Assembly: GCA_037954325.1 (NCBI GenBank) | Contig: JBBMNZ010000028.1 | Location: 9,071,001 to 9,135,000, forward strand | Origin: Fistularia commersonii | Lineage: Eukaryota; Chordata; Actinopteri; Syngnathiformes; Fistulariidae | Length of the DNA: 64,000 nt | Direction: 5' to 3' | Shown here: positions 49,901-62,794 of the stretch, piece after piece | Numbering within the stretch: the stretch's first letter is position 1 | Layout: the number at the start of each line of letters is the position of its first letter | Program-made: the position numbers and the translations under genes | The notes under the pieces: generated by a model | What the model was told of the DNA's origin: nothing | Seen by the model: the letters and a program-made list of their open reading frames with translations, nothing else | Databases searched by the model: none

Positions 49901-50748
49901 TGACGGCTGCAAGTGTGTGTGTGTGTGCTTAACACAGTTCAGGTGTTGTTTTTTTGAGACAGTATAAACATTACAGGGTGAGTTATTTACCAACAGAGTC
50001 TTGAGGGGCAGCCGAGGTGGGGGGGTTGATGTCAGCCTCCCCCTTCAGATACTGATGACATTAAACTAGCGGGGAGAAAGCTGAGCGGAATCGCCACAGC
50101 TGGGGATCGCTGAGCGAGCGCCACGGGGGGTCTGGAGGCTGGAGGTGAGGTAGGAAGCGTTCTGCTCGGGTTCTGCTGGCTGGAACCGAGCGGATTGTCC
50201 TCGGCCAAACGCGTGGCGGGGGAGCGGTGAATTAAATCCCGCTGTCCGACTTACAGGCTCACAGGGCCTGTACGGGGAATATTTGAAATTGGAGCATGCA
50301 TTAGAACCAGGAGTGAAAGCTCTATAACCCCCTTCGGACAGGAAGGCTGGAGATGTGACCTATCAATACCACCTAAGGTGGCTCAGGCGGGGGTCCGGTC
50401 CGCCGTCTCTCAAACCTTTCCACTGGGAAAATTAGTAGTTTAGATCTCCGAGGGGAAACTGTCGGATCCTTCCCGGATTAAATCTGGCCAGTATTGCAAA
50501 TTTGGGGATTTGGCATCGCAGAGCAATTGGATTTTGCTAAACGTCAGCCAGCTGGGAAATTGGCTCAGTGGTCGTCCATCTTTGGGAGAGGATCGGGAGA
50601 GTCCGATCATCGCCTCACCGTCTCCAAGACGGACGAACTTCGTTCGTAATCTTCCTCATTGCTGGATCCCGATGCAGCCAGGGGTCTGGGAGCGGCGCCA
50701 CCAGAATAAGCTGCCAATGGAGCCCAAAAGCAAACAACTACCAGCGCT

Positions 50749-50783
<35 letters not shown>

Positions 50784-51683
50784 TGAAATTCAGCGTCTCG
50801 CCAAGAAGATGCGGTGCTTGTTTGGGTTCCTCCGCGTACGTGTGATCAGACCGTCTCTGCTGTCAGACCCAGAAGAAGGAGGCGCTGGAGGTCCAGATTA
50901 ACTGATGCCCGCCCACCCGACACTTCAGGCGTTACAACCGTGGCCATCAAAACAGATTGGGCACATCAGTTCCACACTGTCTGGCTCGTCGCCGGGGGTA
51001 ACCTGGGTTCCGCCGCCTGATTCAAGGTCCGGATCCGGAAAAACACGGCAGTCGCTGTGGTTGAGAGTTCTACTGAGCGATCTCCACAGTCAAGAGCATT
51101 TTCACTGGTTTCTTTTGATTAAATCTCTAGATTTTTTTTTTTTTCAACAATAAGAACCTGTGGCATGTTCTTGAAATATATTTTTCATAATTTCCCTGCA
51201 GCCTATGATACCGGAACACAAACCTCCACTTAAAATATCACCTGCATGATCGTGGACCCAGAAATTGGACAAGGATGGGAGAGAAAGGCCAGCATATGGG
51301 CAATAAACCATACAAGTTATTAAAACATTTGCACTCTGACAAGTTCAGATGGTTTCCCATCTTTTGTCTTAAAGGATGTGGAAAAAAGAAAGAAAAAAAA
51401 AGAAAAAGGGGGATTACATCTGGCCAGTTGACTGAGAGTGACCATAGATCAATCAGGTCTCGGCTGATGGCTCCCCTGAGGAAACCGGATCACCAGTGGG
51501 TGGATTTAAAACCCGCTGGCATTGAAGGAAAGAATCGTCAGGGGAAAACAATTAAATCTCTCACACACACGTACATATATTTACTGTATATGCATATATA
51601 CTGCAGACTGTATAGTAGTAATTATGATTGATGGGCTTGTTGTACTCATTGTTCTTGAGCCCCTAAATTGTGTCTGAAGTCCA
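46983..51683. other. Noncoding block
   Basis: No supportable gene. CCATCC-type low complexity occurs near 47030-47055, a poor copy of the dispersed repeat may lie at 48250-48400, a C-run is at 48782-48798, a (CA)n tract at 49009-49035, and A-runs at 49478-49494 and about 50752-50780. GC-rich, conserved-looking stretches occur at 47.4-47.6, 48.9-49.4 and 50.0-50.5 kb. An octamer ATTTGCAT is at 48610-48617. Confidence 0.6.
48250..48400 (+). repeat. Possible dispersed repeat fragment (very diverged)
   Basis: CATTCATTCATTCATTAG leading to TCTACGCCGCTTATCCGC and GGAGGTAGAACCTGGACG is reminiscent of the left end of the family, but the rest is too decayed to be certain. Confidence 0.35.
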
Positions 51684-52240
51684 TAGCAGTGGCGGCTTCG
51701 CCTACGAATGTAATCTGTTCTTTGGCTTGAATTAATTTTTCCCATTGACGTCAATGAAAATCCCATTGATCCTTTCTCCAGCCCCAAAAAAAAATTCTTT
51801 TTCAGATCTAACGTAGTCACTTCTTCAGCCACATCAGCCGTCTTTAGCTCATCTTTGATCACCAGGATTGTACAGATGGTTGACTAAGCCATGTTGTTGT
51901 GTTTGTCGTGATCACTACCACAAACACCAGTCTCATGTTCAGCTATTTTTTCCTTCTTCAGATCAGCTGGAATAAGCTTAGGCTTCTAAACTCTACTATC
52001 ACTCGCACTTGTGTCTTTTTTGGGAGCCATCATGAGGTCTAATTTAACGCAAAAAGCACAAAAAACATATTTAGCGGAGAATACAACAATGTAAACAACG
52101 CTGAGTTGTCGCCGCTAAGCTACAACAGCACATGGTTGAAAATCCACAAGTTTGTTTGTTTGTTTTGTACACAGAGGGCTTGTTCACGTGTCGATTCAAA
52201 ATTTGTCCAAAAACTCTGTTTGTGGGCCAGTTTGTCATTG
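51684..52240 (-). mobile_element. Internally deleted Tigger/pogo-like DNA transposon
   Basis: A TA precedes GCAGTGGCGGCTTCGCCTAC at the left, which resembles the CAGTGGTGCCT...TACGAA ends of Tigger/pogo-like elements in fish. No matching right end was found. It is probably at or beyond 52.2 kb, where GTCGATTCAAAATTTGTCC recalls subterminal sequence of such elements. A relic of the transposase N-terminus is on the minus strand. Only about 80 residues' worth remain before the element's 3' end, so the DDE catalytic part is missing. Confidence 0.6.
51770..52032 (-). pseudogene. Transposase N-terminal relic, Tigger/pogo-like
   Basis: Read on the minus strand it starts MAPKKDTSASDS (near 52032), meets a stop, then continues KPKLIPADLKKEKIAEHE, a second stop, then STICTILVIKDELKTADVAE and EVTTLDLKK. 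This follows the helix-turn-helix DNA-binding region of Tigger/pogo transposases, where an EKxxIIxxHE helix is followed by STICTILKxKxxIK and an ADVAKGVT-like linker. Two in-frame stops and loss of everything downstream make it a dead copy. The match was made by eye. Confidence 0.6.
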
Positions 52241-53213
52241 ATTAGGTGTGATCAGGCCGATAGCATTTTCCAAGCTAGCTCCTCCTCCTCTCCCTTCACC
52301 TGGAGCGTCCACCTTCCATGTGTGTCAGGTGGGAACGTAGCCATTGAGGATGTTTCTCGAGTACCTCCTCTGGTTTTGCACTGCATAGGAAGAACTCAAA
52401 CATGGTCCACCCAGTGTGAGTACCTAACCTAGCTAACCCAGCTAGCCTCCTTTCAGATTATACATCATATTTCCCGCCTGTTTGATTTCATCCATGAAGG
52501 CATCATTCAAGGTGTGTTTCAGGAGTGTTTCTCCGATGAGAACGTTGGTCAGTCCCTCCTCCCCCAAGCCCCGGCAGTACTCCGGGGTAAAACAGGAGCC
52601 AATTTGAGCAGCCAATCGGCTGTAGCGTGGTACCGTCCAGCTTCTTAGATGGTAAATGATGATAAATAACCGCCTCCGGCCACGAACGTTCCGCACTGAT
52701 AGGACTAAAATGACAATTTTAGCCGGGGACCCTACAGTCAAGTAATTTGGATTATGAACATTACCGTGACGATAACAATCCCGCCAATCCCGAGATTTGA
52801 TACAGCGGCGGCGAAACCACAAAGCACCTATTTCTAGTGTTCAATTTAGTTGAATAATTGCCGTTTTTCTTTTTTTAAAGTGACGATGGAGATTGGAGCT
52901 GTTTGTTGTTTCAGATGCGGCGATGTAAACATTGTTTGCGGCGCGGCTGACGGATCAGGCTGACAGATTCGCGGGCCTTCAGCCTCCGAGACAGCGGGCA
53001 GTAATCTCCCCTACCGCGACACAATTAGCAGTCATTAGCAGCTCCGGGCGGCGAGGGGAGGAGGGGAGGAGGGGCCAGGGGTCGGGGGGCCCGGACGGGG
53101 AGGGGGGGGCGAGGTAGGGGACGGACTCCAACAAGAGCTTAGAGAGCTTATCAGGTCCGTCGCTTCCTCCCCCGGCTCTACTCAGCGGCGCCTCCATTAC
53201 AAACAATCATCTG

Positions 53214-53285
<72 letters not shown>
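53214..53285. repeat. (GT)n microsatellite
   Basis: About 36 uninterrupted GT units, the longest dinucleotide tract in the window. Confidence 0.98.
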
Positions 53286-53288
<3 letters not shown>

Positions 53289-53559
53289 CGTGCAGACGGC
53301 CACCCCTACAAATACACGCTGTCCTGTTACGTAAAGACCGGAGTGCTTAACACCATCTTTATATCCCCCGGGATCAATACAGTTATTACTCATGCTATCA
53401 GATTTGTATTGGCGCAGCGGCTCCGAGCGGACGTCCCGGGGGAAGCTGCGGCAATTCAGGTCAAAGGTGATCCCGCCCAACTAAACTGAAATGGAGGATA
53501 ATACGGGAGCCAAAGCAAATAACTGCGCATCAGTCACCTCATATAAGCTGGATGCTCAT

Positions 53560-53780
53560 TCAAGGAGATCTTCCTTCTCCCTCTTCCTCGTCCGTAATCG
53601 GTCAGCAGGTTTGTTGAAGATTATATTATCCACAGGCGTAAATGAGAGGGCGAATGGTTGGACGTCTGTAGATGTGGCCCTGTGATTGACAGCTGACACG
53701 TCCAGGTTAAACTCCACTCTGGCTCTGAGGTTCTGCTGGGATTGGCTCACAGGCCCGCCTGCAAGCAGTAAAGACAATGA
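53560..53780 (-). repeat. Dispersed teleost repeat copy
   Basis: Minus orientation: TTGTTGAAGATTATATTATC, AATGAGAGGGCGAATGGTTG, CCTGTGATTGACAGCTGACA and CGTCCAGGTTAAACTCC. Confidence 0.7.
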
Positions 53781-55539
53781 ATGAATCAAATGATTTATGA
53801 TTGTAGGACACTTTGGGAGGGGGGGGGGGGTCTTCGTATCTTTCTCTGTCGCCGCCCTCCTGATGGCGCGACGGCCGCCGGCGCCGTCCGCACGGCGGAT
53901 CACACGGCTGAGCTTCGGGAGCGTGCACGGCGCGTGCACAGGACCGAGCGTCTCTCTCCGAGAGGAGACATTAATTTGCTGTATCGTTTCATGCTGGGAC
54001 AGTCAGCCTCTCTTACCCACCACCCTTTACCCCTCCTCTTCTTCTTCTTCCAAAGCTCTATCGCCGGCCTGTCTGCCATAATAAACAGCTTGTGTTGGAG
54101 AACTGAATTTAAACCAGGGCCATATCGCATATTTCTCCAGATGAGAGGGAGGTGCGGGGAGTTGAGGGAGGGAGGGGGCTGCAGGAGAACGCATCAATAA
54201 AGATGACACAGTTTAAGAGGCAGACAACCTTTACAAAAGAGCGCCAGGTTTAATGGGCTGGCTGCGTGGCACATAAACCATAACTGCATCCGGCTGCAGC
54301 GGAGACCCACGGCCATCTTTGCTCAGGGCTGCGGCAGGGAAACATTAGCAGGCCGGACACCGCGCCGAGTTATTTTTTGCATGGGCCGCCGAATTAGTCG
54401 CCCCGGCGCGAGAAATTAAGGAGAAAAAAAAAAAACGTGGATTCAGGAGTGGGAGGTGCGACCCGGTGGGGCTCGCAACCCCGGGCTCATAAACACAGCG
54501 CATCGCGTGGCGAGCGTCCCAGAGGACGGGAAAATACGTTTTTAGCAAGCTGGTGACTTCCGCGACAAATAGGAAGAGTCTGCTTCCGAAATAATAGGCG
54601 CTGAGAGGGAAACCGGCAATTAAACCAACGACTCCTTGCAGGCCCACAAGTTCGTCTCCGGTTAGCCGCACCAATTAGCATCTTCAGAGTTGGAAATACT
54701 TGCGACTGCATTCTCACACAAACACACCCTATATGGAGACAGACTCATGTCTATGCTGAAAATAATTTTGTTATATATCTAATTATTTTACAGTTATTCA
54801 TTTATTATTTTATTCATTTTTTTATATATTTCTGCGGTAATTCTATTTCAGCTAAAAAAAAAAAAAATTGTCTCCAAGAGTTTTCTTTTCTACCTTTCTA
54901 TTCCACAGTGTGTCCTCCAGCAGTGGGTGTGTGTGCAGGTGTGACTGGGTGCAGTCCAGCCAGCACGTTCTTCTGCAGGACTCTTACGACCACTGTCACA
55001 TTTGTCCTTTGGGTGACCTATTTTATGCTCTCGATCCATAACGCCGCCCAGCGCAATTAAACAGTGGAGAATTTAAAAAAAAAAAAAAAAAAGGAAGAAA
55101 AGAAATGTGCCTTTTTTTCTCTTTCCTATGTTTTAGCTTGTAAAGGCTTTCCGATACCGTTATTACCATTAGGGTCAGAAACTTACATAGAGAACCATCG
55201 GCAATGAGGTTCAAAGGTAGGCAATCTTTGCCTTGGTAAATAAAACTACTTTCTTGCTATGCTTCATCCCCCTCCCCTACACACACAAACACACACCACA
55301 AAGACAGTGTTCCCATAAACCGCTGCATAATGAAACAGTTTGTGAGCAGCGACTGAACCAGCTTCATTTATCATTTCATTTATCCGCGCGGTATTAAAGT
55401 GAGGATTCCTGAGCGGACCGCCCGTCCTGAGCGTGCACGTATGGCACGCATTAGTATTCAATCACGCGTGAACCGTTTCGAGCCTAACTACGCTCGGCAA
55501 TCCTGCAAATGAGTGATCAGTGTTTAAACCCTAATCACC

Positions 55540-55780
55540 AACAGCGAGGCGGCGGCGGCGGCGGCGAGGAAGGAGGGCGAAAAGCCACGGGCTCCTCTTC
55601 GAAACACATCCCATAATTGAGATGGAAATGCATGCAAATGCATGCAAAACCAGATATTGACCTCGGCTCGCCAGGCGCAAGAGCAGTAAATATCCCAATA
55701 TCTGGGTTTTTGCCACCTGCCAAAAAAAGAGGCGCCATTTTTTTTTTCCCCTCATTAAAATGCAAATGTTACGGAATCAG
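55540..55780. promoter_or_regulatory. Octamer-rich conserved-looking block
   Basis: Two perfect octamers (ATGCAAAT at 55632-55639 and 55760-55767) and a near-octamer repeat (ATGCATGCAAAAC) flank ATATTGACC, CCAATATCTGGG and GGCGCCATTTT words. A (GGC)n run lies just upstream at about 55545-55566. Dense non-repetitive motif clusters like this often mark conserved enhancers, but no alignment was possible. Confidence 0.3.
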
Positions 55781-56447
55781 ATTTTTAGCCGTGGACGGTT
55801 TTAATCCCCGCCACCCTTCCTGCCTCTGCTGTAATCACAAATTACAGACAGGCGTCAGACGGCCGGCTCAAGCCTTGAATCCTGTCAGAGGGTATTTTCC
55901 CTCAGGGGGAGGAGAAATCCCAATCAACGCGAGCGGGCAGACGGGCCGATACGGCGGCGGCACAGCAATTTGGCACATCCGCCGTCGGAATCAAAGGGAT
56001 ATTAATTTTCTCGTCTTTCTTTGTCCTTATCTCTCTGTTCTCGCCGAGTCATTGTGGAGCAGCTACAGCGAGCCCCGTGCTGCGGCCGCCTCCTCGACGT
56101 GTTAATCAGCGGGCAATTTGTTGGCATTTAAGCGAAGGGCGGGGGGGTGAGGGGGCGGCGGGAGGAGGGTAGTTGAGGAGTTGAATCCCCCTCCAGCCCC
56201 CTCACCCCATCCTCTAGGTACCTTTCTTTAAGATTTAGAGCTAATGAGGAGGGTGCACGCGGGAAAGATGCAGATGGGAGGGATGCCGTCTGCCCTCCAC
56301 AAATCAATCCCATAATAGGACGGCGTGAGTGATAGGGGCGACGCCAAAAGGAGGGGTAAATTTTTACACCCCTGCCCCGCCCGCGTGTCAGTCGGCCTAT
56401 TGACCGCCCCCGCACACACATTTTTTATGAGCCGGCCGGAGTGTGTG

Positions 56448-56697
56448 TTTAGAACACTAACGTTAAAGTAAGTAACACCATCACTAACATTGGGTATATT
56501 TACCCAATACAGTATCCTAGATAAAATACAGTTTTCATCAATTTATAGATGGGTCGATGGGAGGAGGGAAACAAACATACAATTAATAACATCAGTGAGC
56601 AGCCTGAAGCTATCCAAGGACCCTTAAAACACAATGAAAATCACATGACAAGAATTGTGTGGGTGAAAGTGACCCGACATTAGTGTTCTAGGGTTAA
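56448..56697. mobile_element. Degraded piggyBac-like MITE
   Basis: The right end reads GGGTGAAAGTGACCCGACAT then TAGTGTTCTAGGGTTAA (TTAA 56694-56697). The left end AGAACACTAACGTT matches its inverse, though the left TTAACCCT has decayed. The interior is AT-rich with no coding capacity. Confidence 0.6.
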
Positions 56698-57526
56698 GAC
56701 GTGTGTTTCCGAAGTCAGTTTAACCGAAATACAATGAGGGTGACGGCGCGATACCGGCCGAGGTGAGATTCTGTGCGACAAAATGTCACCGCCTGTTTTG
56801 ACCTTGACAGGTTTTTAAGGTGAGGTGTTGTGATATAACCGATAAAGGAAATACACATAACGTGCATTTCTGATTTCGTTAAAATATCCCGTTGCAAACC
56901 CGTGAACACGTGCGGCGTTGAACCCCGGTGTTAAACTCTAATTTGAAGAAACATGCACGCAGCGTCTCGCGGGCAGTCTCTTAGAGACCGGGGCGGGCGA
57001 GGCTAGTTACGTCCATGAGAAAGTTGAGGCAAAAATTCGACGGGCTTTGCTCAGATGACAAAGAGGGACAGACGACAGGCGCGGCGGCATTATTTCAGCT
57101 CCCCTCTGACAGTACTTTAATTTAATGAGGCACACTGCGAGCGCTCGGCTGAGTCTCTGTCTCACTTTGTCTGGAGCAAGGTCAATCTGCGAGCGCAAGG
57201 GCGCCAAAGAGGGAACAACAGCACAACAAAGACCATCCTTGTAGAAGAGGTGGGGGGGAGGAAAAAAAAAAAATAGCGAGATTACAAACTGCCAACAGAG
57301 CAAACAAGAAAGGCCGCGCTGGAAGCCAGGAATATACAGGAATTAAACTAATAGCCGACGCTTTGTAAACAAGTTTGCCCGTGTAAAGATGGGCAGCCAC
57401 ACTTTACAGAGAACTCCACCGGATTATTAAACAGCGACGCTTTCTTCCCCTGGCGTGTGAAAGCGCGACACTGCAAACACCGCTGTCATGGCTGCGGCCA
57501 GGCCAGAGCCGAGGCAACCCGTTCCA

Positions 57527-57568
<42 letters not shown>

Positions 57569-58479
57569 CATATGCGCACACACACACGTGCAGATTTTTG
57601 ACTGTAAATCCAGCCTCTTGGCTCCGACATGTCCTTCCTCACTCCATCTGTCTGTCAACACACACATACACACTTACACACAAATGCACACACCATTTCA
57701 GGCAGCAGTCGCCTGGCAACATGGCTCAGCCTCTGAACATATTTCCCAGTTCGGGTAAGATATACACTTTCAGCTCCAGTGTTATTTCATTAGGACAGAG
57801 CATGTGGGTTTGTGTTTCTGCATCTCCGTCTCCAGCCACCTGCTTTTATTGGAGCTTGCCCCCGGAGTGTTTGCTGGGGGAATATTAAAAAGATGACTGC
57901 CACTGAAAGGGATATTATAACATAATTAGCAGGGGTTCCGGGCTGGCACACCGCACGAAAACAGATGGCACGCTAATTCTATTAGCCGGGCAGAAATGAC
58001 TGTATCGCTTTTAGCGGTGGTGCAAGAGCTGTGACCTTCAAGCCCCTGGACGTGGCCTGGCGCATGTATATGCACACACACACACATACACACAACCCGC
58101 TGGGGTCTTCCAAGATACTTTCGCTGACGCCGGACACTTTGGGCTCCGAGTGGTCGGAGCGGGAGGGAGACGGCTTTTCAATTTCCCGTTCGTAAACGAT
58201 AAGTTCCGCTCGTGGCAAGATTTGCAGGTCGGACTGTCAGACATGAAAAATACTACGATCTCTTTCACCGGCCATCAATACTTTTGTGCTCTGTTGTGAG
58301 TGTGTGTCTGTGTGTGTGTGTGTTTAGGGTGGGGTTGCCTTGCGGAATGGAGACGACGAGGCTGTAGCAGCCACTCTTTCTTCCAATCCAAGTGGATGTA
58401 GAGGGTCACATGATCGGGGCAACGCCTCCTTTTTTCACGTGAGACGGACAACACACTTCATCCACATCACCTGCAAACA

Positions 58480-58730
58480 TGAAGCCGTTGTTCTGCAAAT
58501 GGTTCGTGTTCCCGAACATCCGATGTTGCCTGTCAACAACCAGCAAGAACGTTCTCACCTGCCACCTTCAGTCCAAAATCAGGCGGTGGGATCATTGAAG
58601 ACTCCATCGGTATGAATGAGAGTGAATTTTTGATGCCTCTCTATGTAGCCCTTTGATTGACAGGTGTCCCCTTCCAGGTTCAACCCCGCCCATTGCCCAA
58701 TGGTATGGATTGTTACCATCGTGCAGGATA
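58480..58730 (-). repeat. Dispersed teleost repeat copy
   Basis: Minus orientation with both halves present in normal order: GTTCTCACCTGCCACCTTCA, CAGTCCAAAATCAGGCGGTG, ATTGAAGACTCCATCGGTAT, CTTTGATTGACAGGTGTCCC and CTTCCAGGTTCAACCCCGCC. Confidence 0.7.
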
Positions 58731-59173
58731 AGCAGTGTAGATAATAAGCCAATGAATGAAGAATATATAAGGTACTCTGCAGGTTGGCCACGGGCTGGAA
58801 CATTTTCAGGAGGTAAAATGCTTTTCCTGATCAAGTGGGTCAGAAAGTAGATCCCGTGACACCTTGAGGGTCCAATCCCAGACCAGAGTAACGGTCACTC
58901 TGTGACAAGAAGAAAATAAATAATCAAGAAAAATGCCAAACTGAAAAGAAGAGCTTCTTCTGCTGATTTATTTTCTTCTTTGTCAAGGGAGAGTCATATT
59001 CATCTGTTCTCCCTGCGACTCTTTGAAAGACACGGTAGAACCAAACATCCCAGAACCCACAGGAACACAGCAACACCCCCAGGGTTTCATCCAGCTGCAG
59101 GATCCAAACAATTATATGGATAGATGGATGGGTGACTAAATGAATGAAGACATATGTAAATAAATATGTTTTC

Positions 59174-59370
<197 letters not shown>

Positions 59371-60541
59371 CTTTGTTTTTATCCAGCTTGAAGACAGAAT
59401 GTGCCTGACTTTCAGTTTCAAATCAACTGCAAAAACAGTCTGTCCTTTTAGCTTTTTTGTAATTTTTTCTTTTCTTTTCTTTTCTTTTCTATCTCCTGAC
59501 CTTTGGAATCTAAGCAGCTGAAGGAGGCGAGAGGGAGAAGCACCATGAGGAAAATCAGGAGGTCACCTCCTGATCATCATCTGCATGGTCCGGACAGAGT
59601 CCGTTTTGGAATTCAGTGGAGGAAAAGAAAGGAAGACGGAAAGAAAGAGAGAAAGAAGGATGAATCCGTTTCCATTAGAGCCGCAAGTCTGAAGCTTCGT
59701 TCCAGCAGCCACATCCAAACCACAACTGTGACCCGAATATTGAGCAGAACCTCAGCCATCACTCACACACACACACATACACACACACACGCAAACACAC
59801 AAACACACACCCCTCCTAGGTCTCAACATGCTGTCTGTCAACCTTCATCCCTCTGAGAATTCCATTCACCTTCCCTCTATGTTTCAGGCCGCTCTGCTCT
59901 CCCAGCTCCATCCCTCCATCGCTCCGTCCATCATTTCCCATTCATCCATCCCTATCACATTCCATCCCTCTTTCCGTATCCTACATCCGTCCATCCATCC
60001 ATGCAATTATCCCTTCCTTTTTAGGAGACTTTTGATTCTGAAATTGTAAATAGAAATTTTAAAAAAAGGTGGGACAGGAACAATAACTGTGCCAGTTCAG
60101 GCTCTAAAACGCAAGAATAATCACTTTTCAATCCTGAACACATTTTTCTCCAAAAAGTTTTTTTCTCAAAAGACATTTTTCAAGCTAAAACAAACAATAA
60201 ACAAAACAAACTAACAGAGAAAAGAAAAAAAAAAATCAGCCGAGAAAGTTTATCTCTTGTGGAGGAATTTTTTTTCCGCTCACTGGGTGTGATATTACAG
60301 ACATAACGGTATGTATATCTGAGAGTAATCAGGTCTGATTGATGAGTTTTATTCTTTTCCATTTTCATTATTGTCAGGTTTATTTTTTTTTTCAACACCG
60401 TGACTAGAGGGGCAAACATGAAAAATATCACTTTCTTTTCTTTTATATAACGGTGAAACTGTACTCTGACTCATCTTCTTATGAGGCGAAGCAGACATTT
60501 GGTCCAAAGGAGATCTGAGCTACATCATTTCCTCAATGAGC

Positions 60542-60579
<38 letters not shown>

Positions 60580-61563
60580 AGGGGGGGGGGGGGCAAAACA
60601 GCTGAAACAAAACAGAGAATTCCCATCAGACACACAATGTCAGCTGTTCCAAAGAGTCAGTCAGCAAAAGCCTCCCACCGACTTCCCGGCTCCTGGGAAA
60701 CGCAGCACGAGTGAAGATCATTACCAGCACAAGCCGCCGCATGGACACATGTCACACGTTGGTGAACATCTTTGAAGTCCCCTTTGTGAAACCCTTCATT
60801 AGAATCAATCAGACCCCCCTCCAACCTAAACTCCCCCCCCCCCGACCGCCAACACCACCGCTTCCCCCGTTTACGCCGCCGCCTCGTGTGGTAAAGTCGC
60901 TAATGGATTCCCACTGGAGCTCCGGCGTTCACTGCAGCCCCGGTTCTTCAACCTACTTACTGTTTGTGTGACACGATTGGCGCGCAGGAAGTGAGTGTAA
61001 GCCGTATTTGTAAACAGGACAAAGAGGGGAAAAAAAAAAAAACAGAAACCATGAGTTTGCTGGCGGTGTCAAAAATAATATATTGGCGGGAAAAAGGCAG
61101 AGCGACATGGTCATGAATAGTCATGAAGTTTTTCGCACGTCTCGTGAATTTTTTTTGTTTTTATTTTTATTTTCTTCTCCTGGAGACAAACTAATTAGCG
61201 GCTCTATTTAGTGGCGCCGGAGCGTCGGGGCAACGTTGTTCGTCTTCATGATCTTAGTGGTTACTTTGAGTGACAGCAGAGGGGTTGTTATGACTATGGT
61301 AATTATCGCCACGTGCACATCCGTGCCACCGCCATAATTCGGTTTTGTTTATTTGCAGTCTTGTGACCACGAGCCTCATTAATGTAACTCATCTTTCTTT
61401 TTTTTTTAAGTGGATAATTTTATTTTCCCCATACCACACACATTATCGCGGTGGTATACATGTGGCAGGAACATGGGCATGGAGCAGAGACGCCCTCTTA
61501 GCAACTCGATCAGTGACCTCTCCGATTAGTAGCTGTTAAATGTTTTACATTTGGTTTCCATGT

Positions 61564-61577
61564 GTCGTCATGGAAAC
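61564..61577. promoter_or_regulatory. RFX X-box-like motif
   Basis: GTCGTCATGGAAAC matches an X-box layout and resembles the site at 23691. Confidence 0.2.
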
Positions 61578-62794
61578 ACTCCCTGGCAGGTCAGCGAGGC
61601 GTATTTAGCTGGGGACTATGTAGGTCTGTGTTTATTCTTGCATATTCACATAAAATCTACAATTTTGATAATAATAAGGAGGTGGTGATTGTTCTGTTTG
61701 TTTATGTTTTTCTGGTTTTGTTCATTTGTTCTGCTAACTTCAGCTGCTCGAAGTAAAAGTCCCTCAACAAATGACAGATTTTTTCACGTGATCACGAAGG
61801 TGGCGTTCGCTTTTAAGCCCGAACGCTCTGTTAGCTTCGGTTCTAGACATGGCGCACCTTCAGGAAGGAGGTGTGCAACAGTGTGCTGCCGATTCCAGAC
61901 CAGAGCAAATATGTGTTTTATATTCCACAACTGCTATGATAAGATTTCCACCGCTTTTCTTTTTTGGGTGTTTCTGTCAAACCGTCGACATCACCTCAGT
62001 TTTAAAAACAAGACGAGGGCCAGAGAAGAGCGACCTAATCCTGTCTGGCGTTCTAGTAGCTGAGCCATCGACTGAAAAAGACTTTTTCCTAATTGATAAC
62101 AGTCATCCTCGCCTCTAAAGCTCTTTTTATTTTGGCTTGTTTTTTTTAAACCCAGGTTTTTGGGTGCCCACCGTGGCAAGGATTCTGATGGTTTTTCTGT
62201 TTTGAAGTAGCAGAGCTAACCGTCTGCGAGGGTTTACACGCTGCCTTGCGTACCGTCATAATAGTCTAACCATCTAGAGGAGGAAAGATCCTTTTAACTG
62301 GGTAATTTTGAAATGATATCATCTTAAACCAAGAACGTTTTGCCTTTCAGTAAGAGCTTTGGATTGAAATTCACAGTGCAATTAAAAAAAGGAGGGGAAA
62401 CCAAAGCGAAACATCATGATCTTGGGGGTTTGATGGGATCTCTCCCCGAGCGGACCTTCAAACTGACCTTGGGTGGGTGTTAGGAGACCCGTGGTGCATT
62501 TAGTGTGAAATGGTGAGAACGATTCACCGGCAAAAACAAACATACAAAAAAAAAAACGCCAAATGACTTTTGACGACTTTGAGAAAGTAAGTGGGGAAAA
62601 TGATTGTAAAATCAATCAAATTCAAACGTATTGAGCAACAAAAAGTCAAAGGAAGCCTGCAATCGCACCTGTGATGGAGGGGACACTCGGAATTGTCCAG
62701 TGGGAGTTCCTGCGTTGGACTCCAGTGCATTCTGAGTGGAGTCTGTTGGTACGTCCAAATCCACTGGAAAATAAAAGACAGAATGGGGAATAAA

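Larger units (their letters stand above)
52241..56447. other. Noncoding block with conserved-looking patches
   Basis: No confident gene. A minus-strand open stretch with coding-like composition ends at 52442 and is described under findings. Twin CCAAT boxes lie at 52599-52603 and 52612-52616. A (GT)n tract fills 53214-53285. A dispersed repeat copy is at 53560-53780. Patches near 54.05-54.33 and 55.54-56.10 kb combine AT-rich motif words with GC-rich surroundings like conserved noncoding elements. Confidence 0.55.

Noticed and set aside
50510..50780. Possible processed retrocopy or SINE ending in a poly-A run of about 28
   Set aside because: The sequence before the A-run contains a CTCAGTGGTCGTCC-like phrase reminiscent of some fish repeats, but no target duplication, tRNA-like head or parent gene could be identified by eye.
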